A stretch of DNA of 64,000 nucleotides, from contig NZ_JAALXT010000003.1 of assembly GCF_011634775.1 (NCBI RefSeq), positions 1,041,067 through 1,105,066 of the forward strand, given 5' to 3'. This stretch comes from Thalassoroseus pseudoceratinae. GTDB taxonomy: Bacteria; Planctomycetota; Planctomycetia; Planctomycetales; Planctomycetaceae. Position numbers and translations under genes: made by a program. The stretch's first letter is position 1. Every line of letters begins with the position of its first letter. The notes beneath the pieces are model-generated. The model was not told where the DNA came from. It saw only the letters and a program-made list of their open reading frames with translations, and made no database searches. Shown here piece by piece: positions 55,169-64,000 of the stretch.

Positions 55169-55359
55169 GGAAAGTCCTGACACTGATATCAAACGGCGGG
55201 GTTGGTCGTTCGAGCCCGAGCCGATTCTCATTGAATTTGTTCGTGGTCCGGCACCCGAAGTGATCGACCTTTGAGGCATCTTATCACGCATTCGATCCTC
55301 GGACGGATTGGGCCGAATCCACAATTGTCGCTTTTGCCACACGAATGTCGAGGATAGAA

Positions 55360-55389
55360 TGCGACACGTGATTAACGATTTGCGACACG
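55360..55389. promoter_or_regulatory. Candidate operator: direct repeat spaced 21 bp
   Basis: The 9-mer TGCGACACG occurs at 55360-55368 and again at 55381-55389, a start-to-start distance of 21 bp (two helical turns); a copy with one mismatch, TGCCACACG, is at 55335-55343. AraC-family dimers commonly bind direct repeats with this period. The repeat lies 51-80 bases upstream of the regulator start and in the region shared with the divergent propeller gene. Binding by this regulator is inferred. Confidence 0.55.
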
Positions 55390-55442
55390 CTGATCACTCG
55401 TCAGTAGAAGACTCCGAGCACAAGATATTCGCTTGAACCGTG

Positions 55443-56678
55443 ATGAGTCGTCAGCGTTCGGAACCACGGGACAAGGTCACCACTACTCCAATGCCGCCAC
55501 GGGTCAAAAGAACACGGAAGGTTGCTTTGCTGGTTGAGTCATCTCGCACTTACGGTCGGGGGCTCCTGCGTGGCATTGCGCTGTTCGCGCGGACACGAAG
55601 CGATTGGTCTCTGATGCACCAGGAGATGACGATCGACGTCCACTTACCGGATTGGATGAAGGAGGCACCAATTGATGGCGTCATTGCGCGGGTCGATCAA
55701 TCTACTATCGGCCCTCTTCGTCAGCTCGGCGTCCCATGCGTCGATGTCCGGTGCAGCGGTCGGTTTCCAGGAATCCCCCAAGTTGAAACGGATGATCGTT
55801 TGGTCGCGGAACTGGCGTTCGAACATCTTTGGGACCGTGGTTTTCGCCGGTTTGCGTTTTGCGGGTTTCAGTTCGCTCATTACTCCGACACGCGAGTTCA
55901 GTATTTCCGAGAACTCGTTGAAGAGACCGGCTGCCCGCTCTCAATCTATGAGACACCTGGGGAACGGAATGCTTCCCTATCGGTGCTCGAAAAATCCGGC
56001 TTGGTCGACGCCGAAGCGATGTCAACTTGGTTGGGCTCACTCCAGCCGCCGACGGGTCTTTTTGTTTGTAACGATATTCGAGGACAGCAGGTCCTCAATG
56101 TTTGTCGAGGGGTAGGGCTAGCTGTCCCGGATGATATCGGAGTCATTGGAGTCGATGACGATGACGCGATCTGCCCGCTTAGTGATCCACCGTTATCAAG
56201 TGTTCGTCCAGACGCCGAACGGGTTGGCTACCGTGCTGCCGAAATCTTGGACGCCATGTTAAACGGTCGGGCTGTACCCGAAGTTGTCGAATACATCCCC
56301 CCAAAACGTGTTGTTCAACGGATGTCGACACAAGTCAGCGCAATCGAAGATCGGGAAGTCGCCCGTATCTGTCGATTCATTCGTGAACATGCCTGTGATG
56401 GCATTGATGTGAGTGACGTTGTGCAATACTCAACGCTGTCAAGACGACAGCTGGAACGCCGGTTTCGTAGCGAACTCAACCGCACTCCACACGAAGAAAT
56501 TACGAATTCGCAAATTGCTAAGGTCAAACAATTGTTGACCGAGACAGACATGACGCTTGAGCAAATCACGCCTTTAGCAGGATACTCGCACAAAGAAAGC
56601 CTTAGTGCAGTTTTCAAGCGAGAGGTCGGCGAAACACCTGGCGAGTACCGGCGACGACTAAATTCAATCTCAGATTAG
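55443..56678 (+). CDS. XylR-type transcriptional regulator (AraC family)
   Basis: The 411-residue regulator has a periplasmic-binding-like sensor (RKVALLVESSRTYGRGLLRGI, VCNDIRGQQVLNVCRGVGLAVPDDIGVIGVDDDDAICPLSDPPLSSVRPDAERVGYRAAEIL), as in LacI-type and XylR proteins. A C-terminal AraC double HTH follows at about 300-411 (ISRFIREHACDGIDVSDV-like and LEQITPLAGYSHKESLSAVFKREVGETPGEYRRRL). It should bind a sugar and activate transcription. The start may be GTG 55440 or ATG 55443. Neighbours are a propeller gene (divergent) and an SGNH hydrolase downstream, plausible targets. Confidence 0.9.
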   Translation: MSRQRSEPRDKVTTTPMPPRVKRTRKVALLVESSRTYGRGLLRGIALFARTRSDWSLMHQEMTIDVHLPDWMKEAPIDGVIARVDQSTIGPLRQLGVPCVDVRCSGRFPGIPQVETDDRLVAELAFEHLWDRGFRRFAFCGFQFAHYSDTRVQYFRELVEETGCPLSIYETPGERNASLSVLEKSGLVDAEAMSTWLGSLQPPTGLFVCNDIRGQQVLNVCRGVGLAVPDDIGVIGVDDDDAICPLSDPPLSSVRPDAERVGYRAAEILDAMLNGRAVPEVVEYIPPKRVVQRMSTQVSAIEDREVARICRFIREHACDGIDVSDVVQYSTLSRRQLERRFRSELNRTPHEEITNSQIAKVKQLLTETDMTLEQITPLAGYSHKESLSAVFKREVGETPGEYRRRLNSISD

Positions 56679-56890
56679 ACGACACACGACCTCACAGTCT
56701 GATCCACACTGGCCCGAGGTTTCGGACAACTCTTGGCATCATCAGTCCCCGATTACAACTCATGGAAGGGTGCACCATCCCATCCGTACCCTTTTATATT
56801 TCATCAGAAGTTGTTTAGATATTCAACGCTTGTGATCGGAGTGATCAAAGCAGTTCGTTTTGTAATCGATACGAGGTGAGATTAAGAACC

Positions 56891-58006
56891 ATGCAACATC
56901 AACGACGAGTTTCATTCATGATGCTAGCTTTGCTAGTGCTAGTTCAGACCTCAATATTCGGACAGGATACCGACGCGTCCGGTGTGGTTTGGCATGATGT
57001 TCAAGACTGGGGAATTGAAGGCCGGATCTTGCCGAAACATGAGCGTCAGCGTTGGTTCGACCGGTTGCCCGCTTCCGCTGATGGTAAGGTCACCAAGAAC
57101 GTGTGGAACCTTAGTCGCGATAGTGCCGGTATGATGGTGCGGTTCAAGACCGATGCGCAAGAAATCCATGTACACTACCGACTCAAAGACAGTGGCATCG
57201 CGATGCCACACATGCCTGCCACCGGCGTCAGCGGCGTTGATCTCTATGCCAAAGACAAAGACGGCGTCTGGAAATGGGTACAAGTCACCCGGCCAACGCG
57301 CCAAGATGTCAAGACGAAGATTATTTCGGGGCTGACTCTAGGTGAACGGGAATACGCGGCATACTTGCCACTCTACAACGGTGTCGAGTACCTCAAAATC
57401 GGCGTACCGAAGAATGCGTCTTTCGAAGGGCTCAAGCCACGAGATTCAAAACCTATCATCTTTTATGGTACAAGTATTACCCATGGTGCTTGTGCTAGTC
57501 GACCGGGGATGGTGCACACGGCTATTCTAGGTCGATGGCTTGATCGACCCGTTGTGAACTTAGGGTTCTCTGGCAATGGAAAAATGCATGCCGAAGTCGC
57601 CGACTATCTCACCGAAACCGATGCAGCGGTTTACGTTATTGACTGTCTACCAAACATGTCGGCGGGAGATGTGGAGAAGCGATGCGTGCCACTCGTGAAG
57701 CAGATTCGGTCCGCTCGGCCTGACACGCCGATCATCTTGGTCGAGGATCGACGCAACACAAACGATTGGATTCTCCCAAGTCGTCGTGCACACCACGACA
57801 AGAATCATGCTGCACTCAAGGCAGCCTACAAGGAATTAAAACAACTCGGCATCAAGAATCTCTATTACATCCCCGGCGACACGCTATACGGGGATGATAC
57901 CGAAGGCGCAACTGACGGTTCTCATGCAAGTGACCTGGGTTTCATGCGGCAGGCTGAAGCGTTTCTGCCGGTACTAAAGGACGCCATTTCCCAAGTCGAA
58001 GACTAG
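56891..58006 (+). CDS. Exported SGNH/GDSL-type esterase-like protein
   Basis: The 371-residue protein has a signal peptide (MMLALLVLVQTSIFGQ). An N-terminal beta-sandwich domain covers about 40-190. An SGNH hydrolase domain follows with FYGTSITHGACASRPGM (block I nucleophile Ser), NLGFSGNGKM (block II/III Gly/Asn) and ATDGSHASDLGFMRQAE (block V Asp-x-x-His). It resembles SGNH carbohydrate esterases with a leading jelly-roll module. GTG 56876 is in frame, but ATG 56891 with an upstream GAGGTGAG is preferred. Probably deacylates polysaccharides; substrate unknown. Confidence 0.82.
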   Translation: MQHQRRVSFMMLALLVLVQTSIFGQDTDASGVVWHDVQDWGIEGRILPKHERQRWFDRLPASADGKVTKNVWNLSRDSAGMMVRFKTDAQEIHVHYRLKDSGIAMPHMPATGVSGVDLYAKDKDGVWKWVQVTRPTRQDVKTKIISGLTLGEREYAAYLPLYNGVEYLKIGVPKNASFEGLKPRDSKPIIFYGTSITHGACASRPGMVHTAILGRWLDRPVVNLGFSGNGKMHAEVADYLTETDAAVYVIDCLPNMSAGDVEKRCVPLVKQIRSARPDTPIILVEDRRNTNDWILPSRRAHHDKNHAALKAAYKELKQLGIKNLYYIPGDTLYGDDTEGATDGSHASDLGFMRQAEAFLPVLKDAISQVED

Positions 58007-58022
58007 GCCGAAATGGCGTTTT
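57982..58022 (+). terminator. Rho-independent terminator of the SGNH hydrolase gene
   Basis: CGCCATTTC at 57982-57990 pairs with GAAATGGCG at 58010-58018 around a 19-base loop that includes the stop codon. TTTT follows directly (58019-58022). The 5' arm lies inside the coding region, so part of the structure is translated. Confidence 0.8.
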
Positions 58023-58151
58023 CTGTGTCTGTTGTGGACTTTAGAAATCTGTTCCTTGTGGTCTTCTATCAGACAGCACCCTTTGCGATCAAAACGATAT
58101 CGATTAAATCCTTTGTTTATACGGATGAGATGCTAGCACCTAGTTAGTGTC

Positions 58152-60158
58152 TCATTCGTATCCCTGTGTTGTCACCGGACTCCACTCGACATTCTGCAAG
58201 GTCGCCTCGTGGTTGTTTCCAGAGGCATCGAGTGCTGTGTCGCCTTCCCCTTCTTCAAATTGATACAAGGCTAGTGTGAGATCATCACTCGTTAATTGTG
58301 CCGGGGGTTCAAAGGCAGCGGTATAACGAGTGCCTTGAGAGATGCGAACGGCTTCGATGCGTCCCTCAAAAAAGCGGTCGTTCTCGCCTGGGGGCAACAG
58401 GTCTGGCGGAACTCCACCAATGAAAAGTCCTCCACGCGTGTCGGGCATTCTGTAACCCATAGAGCCCGTTTCAACACGTTGCCCATTGACATACAAATCG
58501 AGTCGTTGTCCATCCCACGCACCAGCAATGTGATATCGCACACCGATCTGTGCAGGTTCGAAGGCAACGATTAATTCCGATCGATTTCCGACCTGTTTAG
58601 CCACGCCCCAATTCCCATCGGACGTCAGGAACAATGCGATCCAATCGGGACCAAGACACGATATCAAATTCGATAATCGCACCTGATCGATCTGGCAAAT
58701 GACTTCGAGTGTCACTGGTTCCTTGGGATCTAAGGCAAACGAAGATGCTGATACGTAGCTGGACTCACCATTGAATCGAAGCGCGTGTGACGTATTTTCC
58801 GGCACGGAGTTCGGCTGAAACATCATCCATAGTAAGACAGTAATTCCGATGGCCATCCCGCCAATGGTAAGTCCCTTCATCCAAAGCCTATTGGACTGTC
58901 GTGCGGACTGATGTCGATTCACCTCACCTTCGCGTTCCCGGAGGCTAACCGATTCGGATGAATCAAATGGTTTTAGAGCGGCGAGTAGTTCCGTCACGGT
59001 TTGGAATCGGTCGTCAGGACGTTTAGCGACCATACGTTGAAAGACGTTGTCCAACGCTTGCGAGTTGTTGCCTAGTACCACCTCGCGGAGTGACGGAATG
59101 GGCCGATCACCGTGCGCCAGAATTGTATCAAAGACCGATTCCCCCTGGTAGATTGGTCGCCCAGTAAGCATGAAAAAGAATGTGCATCCCAGGCTGTAGA
59201 TGTCGGAGCGGACGTCAGCGTTCTTCGAGTTGCGGGCTTGCTCGGGTGAGATATATTCCGCGGTGCCCATCATCATCCCGGTCGCAGTGAGTTCGGTGCC
59301 GTCGTCATCAGTTGGTTGTTGCTCGAACCTAGCTAAGCCCATGTCAAGAATCTTCACGGTTCCCGTCTTATCGCGAAGCAAGTTTGCCGGCTTGATATCA
59401 CGGTGGACAATGCCCTGACTATGCGCATATTCCAGCCCATCCGCGACTTGAATCAGAACATCGATTGCATCGTTGGTCGAAAGCGGCCCGTGCTGCCGAA
59501 TCTGAGTCCGCAGATCGTCGGCGTCAATGAACTCGGTGATGAGACAATAGGCTCCATCTTCCTCCCTCGCATCGAATGCGGCCACAATGTTCGGATGAGA
59601 CAATCGAGCTGCCGCTTTGACTTCCCGTTGAAAACGCTGTTTCAGTCGTGGATCCCGACTAAACTCGGACCGCAGCACCTTAAGAGCCACGGTGCGATCC
59701 ATGTGTCGGTGAACCGCACGATAGACAGCTCCCATACCGCCACTTCCGAGTAGACTAACAATCTCATAGTCACCAATCGACTTCGGAAGGACATGTGTCT
59801 CTTCCGAGTTCATGCGTGTCTTGTCGACTGATTTAGCTGGGGTTGGTTCATTGCTCTCGGCGACTTGCGTTTCTACTTGAAGGCAATCCCGGAGTCGACG
59901 CGAATCGAGGTTCGGAAACCGACGTACATACTCGTCCAATGGACACGCTTGGTTGCCTTTTTGTCGATACGCAACTTCAACGGGCAATAACTCCCAGATT
60001 GCAACAACCCGATGCTGTTCGTCCAGTTCAGAAAGCCATTCCTCAATGGCAGGCGTGTCGCCGAGGCTGGCTCGACATGCGGATTCGTAATCGTTGCAAA
60101 GCCGATTGATTTGCAGCAACACATCCTCGGGGAGGTCGTCGAAGTGGTGGACCGTCAT
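58152..60158 (-). CDS. Hanks-type Ser/Thr kinase with transmembrane helix and LamG-like domain
   Basis: The 668-residue protein has an N-terminal helical region. A kinase domain follows from about 125 to 400 (GSGGMGAVY glycine loop, VALKVLRSEF lysine, HRDIKPANLL catalytic loop, DMG in place of DFG, and GTAEYISPEQARN). A transmembrane helix lies near 430-452, then an extracytoplasmic LamG/concanavalin-like domain (LRFNGESSYVSASSF, AWDGQRLDLYVNGQRVETGSMGYR). This layout suggests a sensor for an envelope or carbohydrate signal. The ATG at 60158 overlaps the TGA of the ECF sigma gene. Substrates are unknown, but the sigma factor is an obvious candidate. Confidence 0.9.
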   Translation of the reverse strand: MTVHHFDDLPEDVLLQINRLCNDYESACRASLGDTPAIEEWLSELDEQHRVVAIWELLPVEVAYRQKGNQACPLDEYVRRFPNLDSRRLRDCLQVETQVAESNEPTPAKSVDKTRMNSEETHVLPKSIGDYEIVSLLGSGGMGAVYRAVHRHMDRTVALKVLRSEFSRDPRLKQRFQREVKAAARLSHPNIVAAFDAREEDGAYCLITEFIDADDLRTQIRQHGPLSTNDAIDVLIQVADGLEYAHSQGIVHRDIKPANLLRDKTGTVKILDMGLARFEQQPTDDDGTELTATGMMMGTAEYISPEQARNSKNADVRSDIYSLGCTFFFMLTGRPIYQGESVFDTILAHGDRPIPSLREVVLGNNSQALDNVFQRMVAKRPDDRFQTVTELLAALKPFDSSESVSLREREGEVNRHQSARQSNRLWMKGLTIGGMAIGITVLLWMMFQPNSVPENTSHALRFNGESSYVSASSFALDPKEPVTLEVICQIDQVRLSNLISCLGPDWIALFLTSDGNWGVAKQVGNRSELIVAFEPAQIGVRYHIAGAWDGQRLDLYVNGQRVETGSMGYRMPDTRGGLFIGGVPPDLLPPGENDRFFEGRIEAVRISQGTRYTAAFEPPAQLTSDDLTLALYQFEEGEGDTALDASGNNHEATLQNVEWSPVTTQGYE

Positions 60159-60751
60159 CGGCTTTCTTCTTCCCAAAGCCTGCGGATCAGTGTGACTTTG
60201 CGTTCAATCGTCCGTTTGACGCAACCCAAATCGTTTGCAATTTCGGCAGCGGAATCGCCTTGCATTCGGCGAATGGCGATCAGTTTGAGATCGGGATCAT
60301 CTGCGGAATCGAGTTTGTTCATCAGCCGTTCAAACAGTTCGGCGATTTCCCCGGCCAAATCCGGAGTGGGTTCGCGACTGAGAATTTGGCTAATCGATTC
60401 ACGCTCGTGCGAATCTGCTTGCGGCGATGTTGGTTGGCGGCGTTTCTGTCGGTTCTCATGCCGAATCAAATCGACCGACTTGTTCGCCGTAATCGCAACC
60501 AGCAACGGCCACAAACTATCTCGATCCGTCAATTGCGGAAACCGGCCGGCTTGAACCCCCATGCAAAAACTTTTGAACGCACTTAACGCGACATCTTCTT
60601 CGTCGGCCGCAGTTCGACGTGCGGTCTCGAGGCGACGGCGAGCCAGACGAACCATGCGTCCGAAGTATTGCTCCCAGAGTTGCTGCGCAGCTGCCTCGTC
60701 CCCTTGCCGCAGTTGAGCGATCCACATGGTCACGGTTTCTTCTGCATTCAC
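60155..60751 (-). CDS. ECF-type RNA polymerase sigma factor coupled to the kinase
   Basis: The 198-residue protein has sigma region 2 (QLRQGDEAAAQQLWEQYFGRMVRLARRRL) and region 4 (LIAIRRMQGDSAAEIANDLGCVKRTIERKVTLIRRLW) with its HTH, and no anti-sigma gene beside it. This matches planctomycete ECF sigma factors located with Ser/Thr kinases, where phosphorylation may replace anti-sigma control; that is inference. The start is set at a GTG (60751); a plain ATG at 60727 is possible. Its stop overlaps the kinase start, so expression is coupled. It is divergent from the LEPR-XLL-like gene. Confidence 0.88.
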   Translation of the reverse strand: MNAEETVTMWIAQLRQGDEAAAQQLWEQYFGRMVRLARRRLETARRTAADEEDVALSAFKSFCMGVQAGRFPQLTDRDSLWPLLVAITANKSVDLIRHENRQKRRQPTSPQADSHERESISQILSREPTPDLAGEIAELFERLMNKLDSADDPDLKLIAIRRMQGDSAAEIANDLGCVKRTIERKVTLIRRLWEEESR

Positions 60752-60972
60752 AGCCGGTCTCGCTTCAGCGGTCGCTCGGAATTTGTGGGGATTCTCCCAC
60801 GAGTTTTGGCGTGTGGCGTCGCGACGATTTGCCAGGGAAACCAAGAGCCCGCATGAGAATCGCAATTTATCCCAATTTCCGTGTCGCGGCAACTCACCGT
60901 TGGCGAGTCCCCTTGTGTGGGCCATTGAAAAAGTTTCTGAACTATCGACTTCTACCAAGCCAGGACACCATC

Positions 60973-63957
60973 ATGCTGTCACACCGATCTGTTGCCAACA
61001 TTTTTTCCTCGAAACACCCACAATCCCGCCGCCGTAGCCAGCAATCTCACGTCCCAACTGTCGGCGAAGTGTTGGAACAACGTCAAATGCTTTCGGGAAA
61101 CCCGGTTTCCGATATTTCCGGGCTTTCTGACGAATTCGATGACCCCGCCTCCATCGCCGATTGGCAACGTGTGAATGAAACGGAAGGCTGGAATGCCGAC
61201 CAACTTCAGGCGTGGGATGTCGACCAGACCCAACCGGGGCGTATGGTCATGCAACCTCACACCGTGGTGTGGTACGAGAACTGGCGTGGTCCAATGGTCT
61301 TCAAGGAAGTCACTGGCGACTTCATCTTCACCACGCAAGTCAATATCGGTGACCGGGACGATCTCGGTGACAGCGATGCAGACAACGTCCCCGACGATGC
61401 TGCTTACTCCCTCGGTGGCATTATGATTCGAACGCCGCGGGACATCACGGACCCGGCAGCCGATTGGCAACCGGGAAGTCAGCTCGATGATGGAACAAAC
61501 AGCGGCGAAAACTACGTTTTTCTCTCGATGGGACATGCGACCGACGGGCAGTTTTCCTTTGAAGTGAAAACAACACGGAATAGCAACTCGCAGTTGGAAC
61601 TGACACCACTCGGGCACGAAGCCAACGCAGCGACCTTGCGAATCGCTCGAATCGGCGACTCCGTGATCACGATGTATCAACTACCAGGACAAGATTGGGT
61701 GGTACACCGTCGCTATTCACGCCCCGATATGCCAGAGACAATGCAACTCGGTCTGGTTACATACTCTGACTGGAACAAAGCCAACGACTTCGACCCATTC
61801 ACCCATAACTCCAGCGTTCTACAACCAGGGATCACCGACCCGACACCGGCAGAAGCCTTTAACCCCGATCTTGTTGTCGGTTTTGACTTCGCCCGTTTCG
61901 CCCGCCCCGAGGTTCCCAGCGAACTCAACGGAGTTGACTTGGTCAATACGGCGACAGCCGAACAGATCCTCAGTTTCCTCGGCGATCCGACTGAACCAGT
62001 CGATGACATCGAATCTCTTTCCGATGAATTTGATAATCCCGCTTCTATAACAGATTGGCTTCGAATCAACGAAACGGAAGGTTGGAATACTGACCAACTC
62101 CAAGCGTGGGACGTCGATCAAACCCAGCCTGGTCATATGGTGATGCAGCCACATACGGTGGTCTGGTACGAAGACTACCGCGGGCCGATGGTCTATAAAG
62201 AAGTCAGCGGAGACTTTGTATTCACATCGCAGATCAATATCAGCGACCGCGATGACGTGGGCGACAGCGATGCCGATGACATCCCCGATGATGCAGCCTT
62301 TTCTTTAGGAGGCATCATGATTCGCACTCCGCGAGACATCACCGATCCGGCAGTCGACTGGCAACTGGGAAGCCAACTCGACGACGGCACCAACGTCGGC
62401 GAAAACTATGTCTTTCTTTCGATGGGCCATGCAACCAACGGCGAATTCTCTTTCGAAGTGAAGTCCACACGCAACAGCAACTCTCAATTGCAACTTACCC
62501 CACTCGGGCAAGACGCTAACACAGCCACGCTGCGAATCGCCCGAATCGGAAATTCCGTGATCACGATGTACCAACTGCCTGGTCAAGATTGGCAGGTCCT
62601 CGAGCGATACTCTCGTCCTGACATGCCCGAGACGGTGCAACTCGGACTAGTCACCTATTCCGACTGGGACAAAGCTAGCGACTTTGATCCCTTCATCCAC
62701 AACTCGAGCGTCTTGCAACCCGGCATCGTCGACCCAACACCGGCGGAACCGTTCAATCCCGACTTAGTCGTTGGTTTCGACTACGCACGTTTCGTGAGAC
62801 CTGTCGTGCCGAATGAACTAGCGGGCGTCGACTTATCGGCCGATGCAACCGATGAGGACCTACTGAGTTTCCTTAGTGAGATCGGAAACGTGGACGACGG
62901 CAACAGCCCGCCGCAGATCATGCCAATTCCAAATCCGACACTGACAGTCGGCGGAGCACCGCTCAACATCGAACTCACCGCAACTGATGCGGATGGAGAT
63001 TCACTAAGTTTCGCAGTCGAGTTGGAGACACCGCTCACTGTGCAAATCATGAGCGAACACCACCTGTATGAGGATGTTAGTCTCGACAACTTCGCGCTGA
63101 ACTGGGGTGGGCAAGACGAAAAATGGGTGCAAGGTGATGAGGGCTGGTACTTCCTCCTACCCGACGGTACTCTCAATGTTTGGGGCGGGAGTTTCGAGTC
63201 CAGCACGGTACTAGCGACACTTTCCGAGTTAGACTACGAAGACCCACACCGGTTGCTCAATGCGACTGAGTTTGATCTGGCCGCGGAAATCGTCGATGAG
63301 CAACTCGTCATAACCCCTGGCACTCACACAGGGATTTTTCAAGTCACCGTAACAGTTTCGGACGGCAGTGCGGATGCTAGTACGGCCTTCCAAGTTGAAG
63401 TCATCAATAGTCTTCCAGAACTTGAGGTACTTGACCAAACAATGTTTTCCGGCGAAGTGCTGGAGATTTCTCTCCCGACGACGGACGCTGATAGGCATGA
63501 CATCAGTTACACGGTTGAACTGCTCGGCGACGAATTGACAATCCTCGATAAAGAACACGGCTTCTGGCACAATGGCAATTTCTATACCGACTATCTTGGT
63601 CAGAATGAGAAGTGGATTCGGGACGCTAACAACATTTGGCATTATATCACGCCGAGTGGCGATCTCTATCAATGGGGCGGAAGCTTTGAAACAAGTCAAC
63701 TCATCGCTGAGTTAGGAACTGATGTTTACGACGACCCCAATCACCTGACCGACCCGCAACCCATCCCCGTACTCGCAACGGTCAACGATGGGGTATTGAA
63801 CGTCAGTGCTGGCGATAGCTACTCAGGCGAAGTCATTGTTCAAATTGCAGCTTTCGACGGTTATACGACCGTAACCACAACATTCCGAATCACGATTCAA
63901 TCCAGCGATGACCTCGACATGCTTTTCGAGAATCTCCTTGAGAACAGCGAGTTCTAA
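60973..63957 (+). CDS. Large exported LEPR-XLL-like protein with duplicated domain
   Basis: The 994-residue protein has a basic N-terminus followed by VLEQRQMLSG (residues 33-42), a variant of the LEPR-x-LL motif seen on planctomycete surface proteins. Residues 53-350 and 351-648 form two copies of one 298-residue unit (DEFDDPAS/DEFDNPAS start, AWDVDQTQPG, NSNSQLELTP/NSNSQLQLTP). Two cadherin- or Ig-like repeats then follow near 646 and 816, with WGGSFESS and WGGSFETS in matching places. The frame is open upstream to 60619, but the ATG at 60973 precedes the motif. Probably a cell-surface protein. Confidence 0.85.
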   Translation: MLSHRSVANIFSSKHPQSRRRSQQSHVPTVGEVLEQRQMLSGNPVSDISGLSDEFDDPASIADWQRVNETEGWNADQLQAWDVDQTQPGRMVMQPHTVVWYENWRGPMVFKEVTGDFIFTTQVNIGDRDDLGDSDADNVPDDAAYSLGGIMIRTPRDITDPAADWQPGSQLDDGTNSGENYVFLSMGHATDGQFSFEVKTTRNSNSQLELTPLGHEANAATLRIARIGDSVITMYQLPGQDWVVHRRYSRPDMPETMQLGLVTYSDWNKANDFDPFTHNSSVLQPGITDPTPAEAFNPDLVVGFDFARFARPEVPSELNGVDLVNTATAEQILSFLGDPTEPVDDIESLSDEFDNPASITDWLRINETEGWNTDQLQAWDVDQTQPGHMVMQPHTVVWYEDYRGPMVYKEVSGDFVFTSQINISDRDDVGDSDADDIPDDAAFSLGGIMIRTPRDITDPAVDWQLGSQLDDGTNVGENYVFLSMGHATNGEFSFEVKSTRNSNSQLQLTPLGQDANTATLRIARIGNSVITMYQLPGQDWQVLERYSRPDMPETVQLGLVTYSDWDKASDFDPFIHNSSVLQPGIVDPTPAEPFNPDLVVGFDYARFVRPVVPNELAGVDLSADATDEDLLSFLSEIGNVDDGNSPPQIMPIPNPTLTVGGAPLNIELTATDADGDSLSFAVELETPLTVQIMSEHHLYEDVSLDNFALNWGGQDEKWVQGDEGWYFLLPDGTLNVWGGSFESSTVLATLSELDYEDPHRLLNATEFDLAAEIVDEQLVITPGTHTGIFQVTVTVSDGSADASTAFQVEVINSLPELEVLDQTMFSGEVLEISLPTTDADRHDISYTVELLGDELTILDKEHGFWHNGNFYTDYLGQNEKWIRDANNIWHYITPSGDLYQWGGSFETSQLIAELGTDVYDDPNHLTDPQPIPVLATVNDGVLNVSAGDSYSGEVIVQIAAFDGYTTVTTTFRITIQSSDDLDMLFENLLENSEF
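61129..62916 (+). repeat. Two tandem in-frame copies of an 894-bp unit
   Basis: Copy one begins at 61129 and copy two at 62023, an offset of 894 bases (298 codons) that preserves the frame. The copies encode nearly identical blocks (NADQLQAWDVDQTQPG/NTDQLQAWDVDQTQPG, RPDMPETMQLGLVTYSDW/RPDMPETVQLGLVTYSDW), while many third positions differ. This indicates a duplication followed by divergence under protein-level selection. Confidence 0.85.
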
Positions 63958-64000
63958 AGCGGGCCGGAAGTCTTGCCGGGATTCGTCACGATCAGGACTA

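Noticed and set aside
60619..60972. Extended start of the LEPR-XLL-like protein (1,112 residues)
   Set aside because: The extra 118 residues overlap the sigma factor gene antisense, have no signal-like character, and the family motif sits right after the ATG at 60973.

Overview
The window looks like a chromosomal segment of a Planctomycetota bacterium, most likely from the Planctomycetaceae side of the phylum. The indicators are a DUF1559 protein with a C-terminal H-X9-DG-type region, a giant exported protein with an LEPR-XLL-like N-terminus, an ECF sigma factor translationally coupled to a Ser/Thr kinase that carries a LamG-like domain, a formylglycine sulfatase, a redoxin/cytochrome c/copper-monooxygenase fusion, and many zinc-ribbon plus transmembrane proteins. 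Base composition is moderate. No rRNA, tRNA, CRISPR array, phage or insertion sequence was recognised.

Layout. 0-8 kb: 5' part of efp (minus strand) divergent from epmB, which modifies EF-P; a zinc-ribbon/TPR membrane protein; a secreted hypothetical protein; the redoxin/cytochrome/copper-monooxygenase fusion; a hotdog thioesterase; a Maf nucleotide pyrophosphatase. 8-17 kb: sulfatase with a strong terminator, ABC ATPase, DUF1559 protein, phosphopantetheinyl transferase, TIGR01777 epimerase and a truncated MnmE-like GTPase. 17-21 kb: a reduced complex I cluster (nuoI, DUF2203 gene, nuoA, nuoC, GIY-YIG-like gene, nuoD) without nuoB. 21-33 kb: PP2C phosphatase, PQQ-type beta-propeller, tandem M16 peptidase, ispG, transglutaminase-like lipoprotein, IlvD/Edd dehydratase, membrane protein and inositol-monophosphatase-family enzyme.

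32.8-41.6 kb holds the most unusual block, all on the plus strand: an S-adenosylmethionine decarboxylase (speD type), a DUF4178 zinc-ribbon membrane protein overlapping it by 4 bp, a Gly-rich mini-protein, a DUF350 membrane protein, a membrane-embedded spermidine-synthase-like aminopropyltransferase, a Tat-exported lipoprotein flavoenzyme of the amine-oxidase type, a polytopic histidine-bearing membrane protein, and an SPFH (flotillin-like) protein with a GYF_2-like tail. I infer a membrane-associated aminopropyl/polyamine modification system, possibly acting on lipid or another envelope component.

41.7-52 kb: a DUF5060 glycoside hydrolase-like protein, a HEAT-like protein, D-lactate dehydrogenase, cytochrome P450, nusB, ribH (probable TTG start), rho and coaE. 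51.7-58 kb: degenerate NodB-like protein, a 46-residue ORF fitted exactly before a GT4 glycosyltransferase, a PQQ-like propeller, a XylR-type AraC regulator with a 21-bp-spaced direct repeat upstream, and an SGNH hydrolase. 58-64 kb: kinase and sigma factor, divergent from the 994-residue LEPR-XLL-like protein, which contains a perfectly in-frame 298-residue tandem duplication.
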